64,000 nucleotides of DNA from [Lactobacillus] rogosae (lineage in GTDB: Bacteria > Bacillota > Clostridia > Lachnospirales > Lachnospiraceae). The stretch lies in NCBI GenBank assembly GCA_900112995.1, contig FONU01000014.1, positions 1 to 64,000 on the forward strand, written 5' to 3'. Positions 7,868 to 15,807 of this stretch are shown here, piece after piece (within the stretch, counting starts at the first letter, position 1; every line of letters starts with the position of its first letter). Position numbers and translations under genes: made by a program. The notes beneath the pieces are model-generated. The model did not search any database, was not told the DNA's origin, and saw nothing but the letters and a program-made list of their open reading frames with translations.

Positions 7868-9208
7868 ATGGAAGAATTAAATATTACCAGAACTATGCCT
7901 AATAGTCTTGAAGCTGAGCAATCGGTAATAGGTTCTATGATATGGGACAGGCAGGCTATTATTACTGCGGGCGAAATGCTTATGCAGGATGATTTCTATT
8001 ATAAGCAGTACGGGATTATGTTTCAGGCTATGGTGGAGATGAATAATGAAGGCAAGCCTGTAGATGTTGTTACTTTACAGGAGAAGCTTAAAGAAAAAGA
8101 TGTGCCTCCAGAGGTGTATAGTCTTGAATTTGTCAGGGAATTGCTTTCATCAGTGCCAACCTCTGCTAATATAAGACAGTATGCAACGATAGTTAAAGAC
8201 AAGTCCATTTTAAGAAATATTATAAAAGTTAATGAAAAGATAGCTAATGACTGTTATGCAGGTAAAGACAGCACAGAGGATATACTTGCAGAGACAGAGA
8301 AGCGTATATTCGAGCTTGTAAGAAATAAAGGTGCAAGTGATTATACTCCTATTGATAAGGTTGTTCTTGAAGCACTTGATAAGATATCGACAGCGGCTAA
8401 GAACAGAGGTGTCGTAACTGGTGTTCCTACAGGCTTTAAGGATCTGGACAGCTATTTATCCGGATTACAGCCATCAGATTTTGTGCTTGTTGCCGCAAGA
8501 CCATCTATGGGTAAGACTGCGTTTGTCCTTAATGTGGCGGAAAATGTTGCTATTAAACAGGGCATAACAACAGCCGTATTCAGTCTGGAAATGTCAAATG
8601 TACAGCTTGTAAACCGTATGCTTTCGCTTGAGTCATCAGTAGATGCCGACAAGCTTAGAAAAGGCCGTCTTGACTCTAATGACTGGGGCAAGCTTATTGA
8701 AGGTGCAGATGGAATAGCAAAGTCCAAGCTTATTATTGATGATACACCGGGTATCACGATATCGGAGTTAAGGTCTAAGTGCAGAAAGTACAAAATGGAA
8801 AATAATCTTGGCTTAATAATAATCGATTACCTCCAGTTGATGAGTGGTAATGGAAGGACGGAGTCAAGACAGCAGGAAATATCAGATATATCCCGTTCAT
8901 TAAAGGCACTTGCCAGAGAGCTTGATGTACCTGTAGTTACACTGTCACAGCTTTCAAGAGCGGTAGAACAAAGACCAGACCACAGACCTATGTTATCGGA
9001 CCTGCGAGAGTCAGGTGCGATAGAGCAGGATGCCGATGTAGTTATGTTTCTTTATAGAGATGATTATTATAATAAGGACACAGAACTTAAAGGTATTGCA
9101 GAGATTATCATAGCTAAGCAAAGAAATGGTCCTATAGGAACTGTTAAGATGGCTTGGATACCAGAACAGACAAGATTTGCAGACCTTGCAAAGAATATGG
9201 GTTCATAG
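7868..9208 (+). CDS. dnaB: replicative DNA helicase
   Basis: The 446-residue protein has the DnaB N-terminal domain (MPNSLEAEQSVIGSMI) and a RecA-like C-terminal motor with Walker A ARPSMGKTAF near residue 212, Walker B LIIIDYLQLM near 320, and the DnaB motif SRSLKALARELDVPV followed by LSQLSR and DLRESGAIEQDADV. It is the hexameric 5'-3' helicase that drives fork unwinding and recruits primase. Some Firmicutes call it DnaC. It closes the gdpP-rplI-dnaB operon. Confidence 0.97.
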   Translation: MEELNITRTMPNSLEAEQSVIGSMIWDRQAIITAGEMLMQDDFYYKQYGIMFQAMVEMNNEGKPVDVVTLQEKLKEKDVPPEVYSLEFVRELLSSVPTSANIRQYATIVKDKSILRNIIKVNEKIANDCYAGKDSTEDILAETEKRIFELVRNKGASDYTPIDKVVLEALDKISTAAKNRGVVTGVPTGFKDLDSYLSGLQPSDFVLVAARPSMGKTAFVLNVAENVAIKQGITTAVFSLEMSNVQLVNRMLSLESSVDADKLRKGRLDSNDWGKLIEGADGIAKSKLIIDDTPGITISELRSKCRKYKMENNLGLIIIDYLQLMSGNGRTESRQQEISDISRSLKALARELDVPVVTLSQLSRAVEQRPDHRPMLSDLRESGAIEQDADVVMFLYRDDYYNKDTELKGIAEIIIAKQRNGPIGTVKMAWIPEQTRFADLAKNMGS

Positions 9209-9298
9209 AATTGATAATGATAAAGTGTATCAATTAGGAAAAACGCGGTTAATATAACTGTTTAGGAATTAATGATTAAAAGTTAATGGTTAAAATAA

Positions 9299-9330
9299 AA
9301 CAGCAGGTGTGATAATTCACACCTGCTGTT
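9299..9330. terminator. terminator between dnaB and the ferredoxin gene
   Basis: A perfect 14-bp stem (9299-9312 with 9317-9330) with a 4-nt loop lies between two convergent genes. The A-rich flank at 9291-9300 gives a T-rich tail on the minus strand, so it serves the ferredoxin gene best, but it can act in both directions. Confidence 0.88.
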
Positions 9331-9350
9331 GTTAGTTATGTATCTTCAAA

Positions 9351-9521
9351 CTACTGTGGGTTTGGAGCACCAACTGGACATACACCAGCACAAGCACCGC
9401 AATCTACACATACATCTGCGTTGATTTCATAATGAGCAGCACCTTCGCTGATAGCTTCAACTGGACATCCAGCAGCACAAGCACCACAACTGATACAATC
9501 ATCACTAATTACATATGCCAT
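9351..9521 (-). CDS. 2[4Fe-4S] ferredoxin
   Basis: The 56-residue protein begins MAYVISDDCISCGACAAGCP and has two CxxCxxCxxxCP clusters, the second being CVDCGACAGVCP. This is a clostridial-type ferredoxin that carries low-potential electrons in the cytoplasm. An in-frame upstream ATG would add 11 residues, but AGGAGG lies a few bases before the internal ATG at 9521, so that start is chosen. The gene is monocistronic with its own promoter and terminator. Confidence 0.96.
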   Translation of the reverse strand: MAYVISDDCISCGACAAGCPVEAISEGAAHYEINADVCVDCGACAGVCPVGAPNPQ

Positions 9522-9554
9522 AATAATATTCCTCCTTGGATTTATTGTATCCAT

Positions 9555-9583
9555 ATTATACGATAGAGTAAGAAAAAATTCAA
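9555..9583 (-). promoter_or_regulatory. promoter of the ferredoxin gene
   Basis: On the minus strand TTGAAT (9578-9583), a 17-bp spacer and TATAAT (9555-9560) lie 34 bp before the start codon. Confidence 0.8.
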
Positions 9584-9613
9584 GACAAAAAAATTAACAC
9601 AAATCAGGTATTC

Positions 9614-9642
9614 TTGACATTTTTATTGGGTAATATTATAGT
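9614..9642 (+). promoter_or_regulatory. strong promoter of the DUF1858 gene
   Basis: Consensus TTGACA (9614-9619), a 17-bp spacer and TATAGT (9637-9642). It diverges from the ferredoxin promoter with about 30 bp between the -35 boxes, so a shared regulator could bind between them. Confidence 0.82.
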
Positions 9643-9715
9643 AGTTGTATGTGTCGGAAATATAGACCACACAACCTGATTATAACAGGAATTAATATAT
9701 ATGGAGGAAACAGGT

Positions 9716-9922
9716 ATGGCAAGAGTTACCAAGGACACAACAATTGGTGAAGTTATACAGATTGATGCAGGAGTAATTCCAATTCTTATGGGTGCAGGTA
9801 TGCACTGTGTTGGATGTCCTTCATCAGCAGGAGAGACATTAGAAGAAGCTGCTATGGTACACGGTATTGACAGCGATATGCTCGTAGAAGAAATCCAGAG
9901 CTACCTTCAGTCATTAGGCTAA
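9716..9922 (+). CDS. DUF1858 / disulfide-domain small protein
   Basis: The 68-residue protein begins MARVTKDTTIGEVI and has the conserved MGAGMHCVGCPSSAGETLEEAA core with a CxxC pair. It belongs to the DUF1858 family, also found fused or linked to hybrid-cluster and redox proteins, where the CxxC is proposed to be redox active. An ATG at 9701 is in frame but overlaps the GGAGG site at 9703-9707, so 9716 is the start. It diverges from the ferredoxin gene, which fits an anaerobic redox role, though no partner is proven. Confidence 0.88.
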   Translation: MARVTKDTTIGEVIQIDAGVIPILMGAGMHCVGCPSSAGETLEEAAMVHGIDSDMLVEEIQSYLQSLG

Positions 9923-9958
9923 TATTAAAAAAGCTAAAGGCTGCTTAATATTAAAAAG

Positions 9959-10034
9959 ATATCCCATTGTAGTAACATCTGCAATCAGTTTATAACTGGA
10001 GACTGGTGTTACTACAATGGGGTATTTTTTATTT
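9959..10034. terminator. large bidirectional terminator hairpin
   Basis: A 21-bp stem (9959-9979 with 10005-10025), broken only by positions that can wobble as G-U, encloses a smaller inner hairpin (CAGT/ACTG). The plus strand continues into TTTTTATTTT and the minus strand into a T-rich tract, so it can end both the DUF1858 and mecA transcripts. The remaining bases to 10127 show nothing else. Confidence 0.8.
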
Positions 10035-10127
10035 TGGTATATATTGGTATAATTATCCGGATTATAAAGCTGTATGCAGATAATCAAAAATGTGCATATG
10101 GTAATGTTAACTCCACCAGCGGTTGTA

Positions 10128-11039
10128 TTAGAGGTTAGCTGCAACATTTATCGCGTGCTTGGCTATAATGCAGTCACCGTGCTCTTTAAAGAAGGCAAAT
10201 AAAGCTTCGTTTGAAGTTTCTTTAAGGGCATATTCTGATAATATGTTACATACCTTATTAAAATCTACAGATGAGCAGCAGCATCTCTGCATAATAAGGT
10301 AATATCTGTCACTGCCTGACTTCTTGTAAAGATAGCTTGGATCATTATAAATATGATTAATGACCTTGGAAGCATCAATAAAATCGTCCATAGATTCAAA
10401 AGAATATATTCTTGTCTTAGGAACAGGTGCAGCGGGAGCTTTGTGTTCAGTATTATTATCAGAACTGCTTCTGTCGCTGTTGGCAAATTCCTCAGGGATA
10501 GCAGTGGTGTCAGGAGCAGTATGCCTGCTTCCAGTGCTGACTGTATTCTCTTTGGAATTGTTGAGGTAATCTCTTACCTTGCTGAATAAATTCATAAGGT
10601 CATCACCGATAATCCCACCCTCTGATGTGGTCTTTGTATCCGCATCAAGCTCATCACCTGCGGTAGGCGGAACAGAAGTATCATTATAGGAATTATCATC
10701 AATAGTTTCTATATCTGAATAATCATCGTCATAATCATACTCACCATCATCCAAAGGGGAGAACTTAGAGAAGCGTGTATCTAATTCTTCAGGGTTCTCG
10801 ACCTTTGTTATAATAAGAACAATACAATCAGATGAAATAGGAATTGCTTCAATCATAAGCGGAATATCGTCAGCCTCAAAACCAACCTCATAGGAAGCCT
10901 GCTGCATCATATCCCTGAAAAGTTCTTTTGCTTTTTCACTGCCATACGCAAGTTCGCTTATCTTTAATTGTCTAGAAGCAAGATCAGCCTGATTGAGTGT
11001 ACAACGTATCTGATTCTCATTAACTCTTTCAATCTTCAT
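10128..11039 (-). CDS. mecA: adaptor protein MecA
   Basis: The 303-residue protein starts MKIERVNENQIRCTLN, the typical MecA N-terminal substrate-binding domain. An acidic Asp/Ser/Thr-rich linker (about 95-195) follows, then the C-terminal ClpC-binding domain (YSFESMDDFIDASKVI ... LYKKSGSDRYYLIMQ). It delivers substrates to ClpCP protease. The linker is longer than in Bacillus MecA (about 218 residues in total). An upstream in-frame ATG exists, but the AAAGGAGA site fixes the start at 11039. Confidence 0.9.
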   Translation of the reverse strand: MKIERVNENQIRCTLNQADLASRQLKISELAYGSEKAKELFRDMMQQASYEVGFEADDIPLMIEAIPISSDCIVLIITKVENPEELDTRFSKFSPLDDGEYDYDDDYSDIETIDDNSYNDTSVPPTAGDELDADTKTTSEGGIIGDDLMNLFSKVRDYLNNSKENTVSTGSRHTAPDTTAIPEEFANSDRSSSDNNTEHKAPAAPVPKTRIYSFESMDDFIDASKVINHIYNDPSYLYKKSGSDRYYLIMQRCCCSSVDFNKVCNILSEYALKETSNEALFAFFKEHGDCIIAKHAINVAANL

Positions 11040-11074
11040 AACAATCTCCTTTCTTGCGAAGTGCATAGTTAATT

Positions 11075-11117
11075 ATATCTATGAAAATATAATACTCATT
11101 TTTCATAGATATGTAAA
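11075..11117 (-). promoter_or_regulatory. mecA promoter flanked by a 13-bp inverted repeat
   Basis: On the minus strand TTTACA (11112-11117), a 17-bp spacer and TATTAT (11089-11094) form a promoter. A perfect 13-bp inverted repeat, ATATCTATGAAAA at 11075-11087 with its complement at 11100-11112, brackets the -10 box. Such placement is typical of a repressor operator; this role is inference. Confidence 0.6.
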
Positions 11118-11164
11118 GGAGTCTGGATGTTTCATAAAATAAAAAATCTCTAAATTTTAAAAAT

Positions 11165-11218
11165 TTCGACAAGAAGTTGTAAAATTGTATTGATAATATA
11201 TTAAAAGTATGATATAAA
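11165..11218 (+). promoter_or_regulatory. kinase promoter with possible Spo0A box
   Basis: TTGATA (11190-11195), a 17-bp spacer and TATAAA (11213-11218) form a clear promoter. TTCGACA, the complement of the Spo0A core TGTCGAA, lies at 11165-11171, about 20 bp before the -35. The promoter is visible; Spo0A control is inferred from the known box. Confidence 0.55.
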
Positions 11219-11298
11219 CTAATCAGAGTAATTTAATTCTATAAGTCAACGGAGGTGAATAACAGGAATTTAGCGATAAGTATGAGATAATAAAGCAA

Positions 11299-12945
11299 TT
11301 GGCCAAGACCAATCATTCTAATGTATATTTAGTAAGGCATACCGCACTTGATACATTGCGAGTTGCCAAGGTTATCAGAAAGGCTGATATGGATAGTGAC
11401 ACTATCTTAAGAGAAGCCCGTCTAATTAAGAATCTTAAACATTCCCACATTCCAGTAATTTACGATATTGAAGAAGATGATATAAGTATCTGCATTATTG
11501 AAGAATATATATCTGGTAAATCTTTAAGGTCATATATTAATGATACAGACAATATAAAGACAAGTGAGATTTGTGATATAGCAGTTAAATTATGTGACAT
11601 ATTGGAGTATCTGCATAACTGCGATAATGAAATAATTCATCTTGATATTAAACCTGATAATATCATAATTGATGAGCATAATAATGTTAAACTTATAGAT
11701 TTTGGGAGTTCGATTCACAAAGCTGGATTAACGCAGGCTGGTATGATAAGTCCAGGTTATGCTGCACCTGAGCAGTACAGCGGAAAGGAGCTTACTTATC
11801 AGACTGATATTTACAGTGTTGGAATGGTTCTTAAGTTTATGGCTGACAGCAATAGCACAGTCCATAATAAATTATACCCGGTAATTAATAAATGTACCCG
11901 TCATAATCAATACAGACGTTATAAAAATGTTAAAGCGTTAAGGTGGGAACTGGAACAAACTGCAAGGTCTGATATTACATTTTTCCAGAAAATAAAATTT
12001 ATCAATAAAAATGCAATAAATAAAACCAGCAGTATAGCATTAAATAATACATATGTGTCAGGCAGTGTATTAGAAAATTACAAAATAAACAGCATTTATG
12101 GAATTAAGAATTACTCTTATATAATTAAAGTATCAGGTAGCAGGAGAGGAATTGGAGTTACCCATACTGTGCTTAGTATGGCACACTGCCTCGGTGATTA
12201 TGGCTTGAAATGTCTGGTAATAGAAGGTTCGGGAAGAACGGATATATTACAGACGGCATTGGCAGATAATAGTATATGTTCTACATCAGAAGGCCTTCTT
12301 ATCTGCAGGGGAATATGGCTGATGCCGTCATATGGCAGAGATGAAACGCAGGGTGTTAATTATGATATACAGGATAATTTTGACATTGTAATTATTGACA
12401 GTGGAGTTAATTCATTATTTAAGGATTGTGATAATGAATTAAAAAATATTCATATGGATAGTTGTAACGAAAGAGTAATGATAGATAGTTATGGCTATGA
12501 GGCAATAATAAATGATAATAATTCAAAAATAATAAATATATGTGTTGTTGGCGGAAAATATGATGTCAGAAGTGAGAGCAGCCTCATAGATGAAACTGAT
12601 AAAATATGCCATAACAGCATAATATTTGTTAATCTTGTTAATGAAGTGCAGTTTTATGGGTATTCTAATACTATAGCAGATAAGAAAAGCTGTTATAGAG
12701 TGCCGTGTATATATGAGTGGTACGAGAATAACGCTGCGTGGACTTTAATTATGAAGGATTTTATGCAGGATAATCTTACTGCTTTATGGGAGAACATAGA
12801 TGCAGGACAAAAAAAGGAGTTATATAAAATATTATATGAAAAAATATGGGTTATCATGCAAAAGATTAAGACAAATAAAAGAATTAAAACATATAAAGGG
12901 ATTGAAGCAGAAAAGAAAGAGCAGGGAATTACTAAATCAGTATAA
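11299..12945 (+). CDS. Ser/Thr protein kinase fused to a P-loop-like domain; start codon apparently lost
   Basis: Residues 1-225 form a Hanks-type kinase: VAK lysine at 24, Glu39 in helix C, HLDIKPDN with Asp116 and Asn121, DFG at 134-136 and APE at 156-158. The glycine loop is degenerate (LAKTNHSNVYL). Residues 270-480 resemble a CpaE/MinD ATPase with an atypical P-loop GSRRGIGVTH (280-289). The first in-frame start is TTG at 11299, but kinase-like sequence (FSDKYEIIKQ) continues upstream to 11266, just after a good GGAGGT (11251-11256), with no start codon there. One extra T after 11264 would create ATG GAA TTT at perfect spacing. So this is a start-codon deletion or a sequence error; the intact protein would have about 560 residues. 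Confidence 0.75.
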   Translation: MAKTNHSNVYLVRHTALDTLRVAKVIRKADMDSDTILREARLIKNLKHSHIPVIYDIEEDDISICIIEEYISGKSLRSYINDTDNIKTSEICDIAVKLCDILEYLHNCDNEIIHLDIKPDNIIIDEHNNVKLIDFGSSIHKAGLTQAGMISPGYAAPEQYSGKELTYQTDIYSVGMVLKFMADSNSTVHNKLYPVINKCTRHNQYRRYKNVKALRWELEQTARSDITFFQKIKFINKNAINKTSSIALNNTYVSGSVLENYKINSIYGIKNYSYIIKVSGSRRGIGVTHTVLSMAHCLGDYGLKCLVIEGSGRTDILQTALADNSICSTSEGLLICRGIWLMPSYGRDETQGVNYDIQDNFDIVIIDSGVNSLFKDCDNELKNIHMDSCNERVMIDSYGYEAIINDNNSKIINICVVGGKYDVRSESSLIDETDKICHNSIIFVNLVNEVQFYGYSNTIADKKSCYRVPCIYEWYENNAAWTLIMKDFMQDNLTALWENIDAGQKKELYKILYEKIWVIMQKIKTNKRIKTYKGIEAEKKEQGITKSV

Positions 12946-12949
12946 AAAT

Positions 12950-13594
12950 GTGAGAATATCTGATAATGTAAGGACTATAGGAGTAGCAGGGCTTTGTGAC
13001 AGTGCAGGTGCAACTTATGTGACTATTATGCTGGCAGTGTTTTTTACAAGTGTATTAAAGAGAAAGACGGCTGTTGCAGGTGACATTAAGACATATGTGC
13101 TCATGAAAGAGCAGATGTGTGCAGGAAGAACAGTACGTTGTAAGAAGATGGTATCAAGACATGCCTACAGTATTAATGGGATAGACTTTTACGGGGTTCT
13201 GAATGACAATAGTTTTAATATATTAAAAGATAATTATGATATAGTAATAATAGATATAGATTTTGGTGATGCCAAGGATACATTTGCAAGAATGACTGCT
13301 ACACTGGCAGGGTGTGACAAGAAAATGCTTATAGGGTCAATGCTTCCGTGGAAATTCAAGGAGTGTATTAAAAAGATTGAGAGAATGGGCAGATTTCTTC
13401 ATATAAAGGGATTAACTATGTATACATTGACCAATGGCACAAAAGAGAATGAGCAGTTATTGCAGGATTATGGAGTGAAGGTGGAATTAACACCGATAGA
13501 GCGCAATCCTTTTATGATAAGTGGAGAAAATCTTCACTGGTTTATGAAACTGTTAGTACCTTCCTATAAAGGTTATAATGGGGAAATAAGATAA
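12950..13594 (+). CDS. CpaE/MinD-like P-loop protein, second of the kinase pair
   Basis: The core starts VRTIGVAGLCDSAGATYVTIML, where the loop position holds SAGATY rather than GK[ST]. A YDIVIIDIDFGD strand resembles Walker B, and the protein ends in a MinD-like alpha/beta fold. It resembles the C-terminal half of the preceding kinase fusion, suggesting two related nucleotide-binding-like partners. The GTG at 12950 gives 214 residues and no overlap, but has no close ribosome site. An in-frame ATG at 12800 has GGGAGA at good spacing and would overlap the kinase by 146 bp with a Lys-rich N-terminus. Start uncertain; ATPase activity is doubtful from the loop. Confidence 0.6.
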   Translation: MRISDNVRTIGVAGLCDSAGATYVTIMLAVFFTSVLKRKTAVAGDIKTYVLMKEQMCAGRTVRCKKMVSRHAYSINGIDFYGVLNDNSFNILKDNYDIVIIDIDFGDAKDTFARMTATLAGCDKKMLIGSMLPWKFKECIKKIERMGRFLHIKGLTMYTLTNGTKENEQLLQDYGVKVELTPIERNPFMISGENLHWFMKLLVPSYKGYNGEIR

Positions 13595-13787
13595 TATCAC
13601 AAAAATAATATCACGGACAATTTAATAAAATGAGTATATCAATATTATTTATAATAGATTAATTAAAGATATATTCAGAAAAATGTATTAATGAAAAATA
13701 TGTTAATAAATATAACAGAAAAATACATTAATATAAGTTAAAGGCGTCCCTTCGCCATACAATATACAAGGCGGGGTTAAATACATT

Positions 13788-13816
13788 TTGACCCTGCCAG
13801 TATTAAATGATACAAT
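13788..13816 (+). promoter_or_regulatory. promoter of the GH18 gene; 13595-13998 non-coding
   Basis: TTGACC (13788-13793), a 17-bp spacer and TACAAT (13811-13816). Bases 13595-13740 are very AT-rich and show nothing. At 13743-13798 two GC-rich hairpins stand out: GGCG/CGCC around TCCCTT, and GGCGGGGT/ACCCTGCC, whose right arm overlaps the -35. The leader to the gene is about 175 nt. Confidence 0.6.
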
Positions 13817-13998
13817 ACTTCTGCAAAGATACTGTATATAGTCAGAATAATAAATATTATTGTTAATGCAATAAAGGCATATATTTAATGTCAGATCGGG
13901 CACTTCGTATACTTAATGAAGAAATACAATAAAGTCAATTATTTAGTGTCAGAGCGTGAGCGTAATAAATAACAGTATAGACAGGAATGGAGATAAGA

Positions 13999-15693
13999 AT
14001 GAGAAGCAGAAGGAAACACAGATATAGAACCGGACTGATAGCAGTTGTGGCAGTGGTTGTTCTTGCCGCACTGGCAGCAGGTACATTTTTAGTAAAAAGA
14101 TACGCTCCATCTAAGGAATGGATGGACGGTTATAAATATTTTGAGGTTGATAGTAATACCGATAAGACATTCGTTATAATTGATAATAAAAGTTACAGTG
14201 ATATCGGAGTTATGAGAGATGATGTGTTGTATCTACCGGTGGATTTTGTGTCTGATTATATAAATGTAAGATTTTATTATGACAAAGAAAGTAACGCTGT
14301 TTTGTATACAGATGACAGCAGGACATATATATACGAGCCTGACAGCACAGGGTATAAGGACAGCGATGGTAATACATATGATAGTGAATATAAGATAGCG
14401 TGTGAGATAGATGGCACAATGTATATAGCATTTCAGTATGTGGCAGATTATACGAACTGCACATATGCATATGGAAGCAAGCCTTCAAGATTGTCTGTTA
14501 ATATGATTAACGGAGAGGTCAGCAGGGTTACAGCTAAGAATGATATGTATATACGATACAGAGGCGGCGTTAAAAGTGACATTTTAGAGCAGATTAATAA
14601 AGGTGACAGCGTATATTATGTAGAAAGCTTTGACGACTGGATAAAGGTAATAAGTGCTACTGGGTACACGGGTTATGTAAAGAGCAGTGATGTAAGTGAA
14701 GTGTATACAGAAGTTCCGGATAATACATATGAGTCAGAGTATGCAGGGCTGTCAATAAGCCAGAAGGTTAAGCTTGGCTGGTTTCAGGTTGCTGGTACGG
14801 CTGGCAATGATAACTATACACAGCTTACAGGTCTGTCTAATATAAATGTTATCGCTCCAACCTGGTACAGCATTGCATCAGAAAATGGCAGTATGAGTAA
14901 TTACTCATCGGCTTCGTGGGTTAATGCTATGCACAACAGAGGGTTACAGGTGTGGCCTTTAGTGGACGATTTTAATAAGTCAGTAGATTTTAAGGCGTTA
15001 TATTCAAGCAGGACAGCAAGAAAGACAATGATTGATACGCTTATTAAAGATGCGAGGGTATATGGATATGACGGAATTAATCTTGATTTGGAAAATGTTA
15101 AGAGTGATTATGCTAAGGATTTCCTGCAATTTGTAAGAGAGTTGTCGGTTGAGTGCCATAAGAATAATATTATATTGTCAACAGATAATTACAAGCCGGA
15201 GGCATATAACAGCTGTTATAATCTTAAGGAGCAGTCAGATTATGTGGATTATGCAATTGTTATGGCATATGATGAGCATTATGCAGGTTCTGAGGCCGGT
15301 TCAGTTGCTTCACTTCCATTTGTTAAGGAAGCAGTTGAAGATATGACAGCATTAGTACCGGCTGATAAGGTTGTTGTAGGTATACCTTTCTTTACAAGAA
15401 TATGGAGCGTATCACAGACTTCGACAACAAGCAGTGCAGTTGGTATGCAGGCGGCTATTGATGAGCTTAACAAAGACGGACAGACAGCCATATGGAATGA
15501 TGATGCAGGACAGTATGTATGCTCATATGATAAAAATGGAGTAATCAGGAAGATATGGTTTGAGGAAGACAAATCAATCGAGGAGAAACTTAAGGTCGTA
15601 GTTGATAACAATACGGCAGGAATTGCGGTATGGAAGCTAGGACTAGAGAAAGCTTCTGTGTGGAATGTAATTAACCAGTATATTAATGATTAA
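13999..15693 (+). CDS. SH3 domain / GH18 glycoside hydrolase, membrane-anchored
   Basis: The 564-residue protein has a basic start, one TM helix (about 10-32), a copper-amine-oxidase-like or linker region, an SH3-type domain near 180-230 (YIRYRGGVKSD ... GYTGYVKSSDV), and a GH18 barrel from about 250. The catalytic motif DGINLDLE near 358 keeps the essential Asp and Glu. Related Bacillus proteins (YaaH/SleL) cut peptidoglycan N-acetylglucosamine linkages in spore cortex. The ATG at 13999 follows GGAG at ideal spacing; another ATG lies at 13987. Together with the downstream amidase it forms a wall-lytic pair. Confidence 0.85.
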   Translation: MRSRRKHRYRTGLIAVVAVVVLAALAAGTFLVKRYAPSKEWMDGYKYFEVDSNTDKTFVIIDNKSYSDIGVMRDDVLYLPVDFVSDYINVRFYYDKESNAVLYTDDSRTYIYEPDSTGYKDSDGNTYDSEYKIACEIDGTMYIAFQYVADYTNCTYAYGSKPSRLSVNMINGEVSRVTAKNDMYIRYRGGVKSDILEQINKGDSVYYVESFDDWIKVISATGYTGYVKSSDVSEVYTEVPDNTYESEYAGLSISQKVKLGWFQVAGTAGNDNYTQLTGLSNINVIAPTWYSIASENGSMSNYSSASWVNAMHNRGLQVWPLVDDFNKSVDFKALYSSRTARKTMIDTLIKDARVYGYDGINLDLENVKSDYAKDFLQFVRELSVECHKNNIILSTDNYKPEAYNSCYNLKEQSDYVDYAIVMAYDEHYAGSEAGSVASLPFVKEAVEDMTALVPADKVVVGIPFFTRIWSVSQTSTTSSAVGMQAAIDELNKDGQTAIWNDDAGQYVCSYDKNGVIRKIWFEEDKSIEEKLKVVVDNNTAGIAVWKLGLEKASVWNVINQYIND

Positions 15694-15771
15694 TTATAAA
15701 TATTAGTATGTCGGAAATGCTTTAAGTACTTATAATTAATGAATAGTATTAAATAGATTAAAGGAATTGCG

Positions 15772-15807
15772 ATGGCACAAAGCGCATACATTTTAATAAA
15801 TGTGTAG
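15772..15807 (+). CDS. possible 11-codon upstream ORF
   Basis: ATG at 15772 follows AAAGGA (15760-15765) at ideal spacing and opens the short frame MAQSAYILINV, ending with TAG at 15805-15807. The amidase start at 15800 lies inside it in another frame and has no ribosome site of its own. It may couple translation of the amidase, but nothing else supports it. Confidence 0.3.
   Translation: MAQSAYILINV

Noticed and set aside
9959-10034. Riboswitch or attenuator
   Set aside because: Position between convergent genes and T-tracts on both strands are better explained by a bidirectional terminator.
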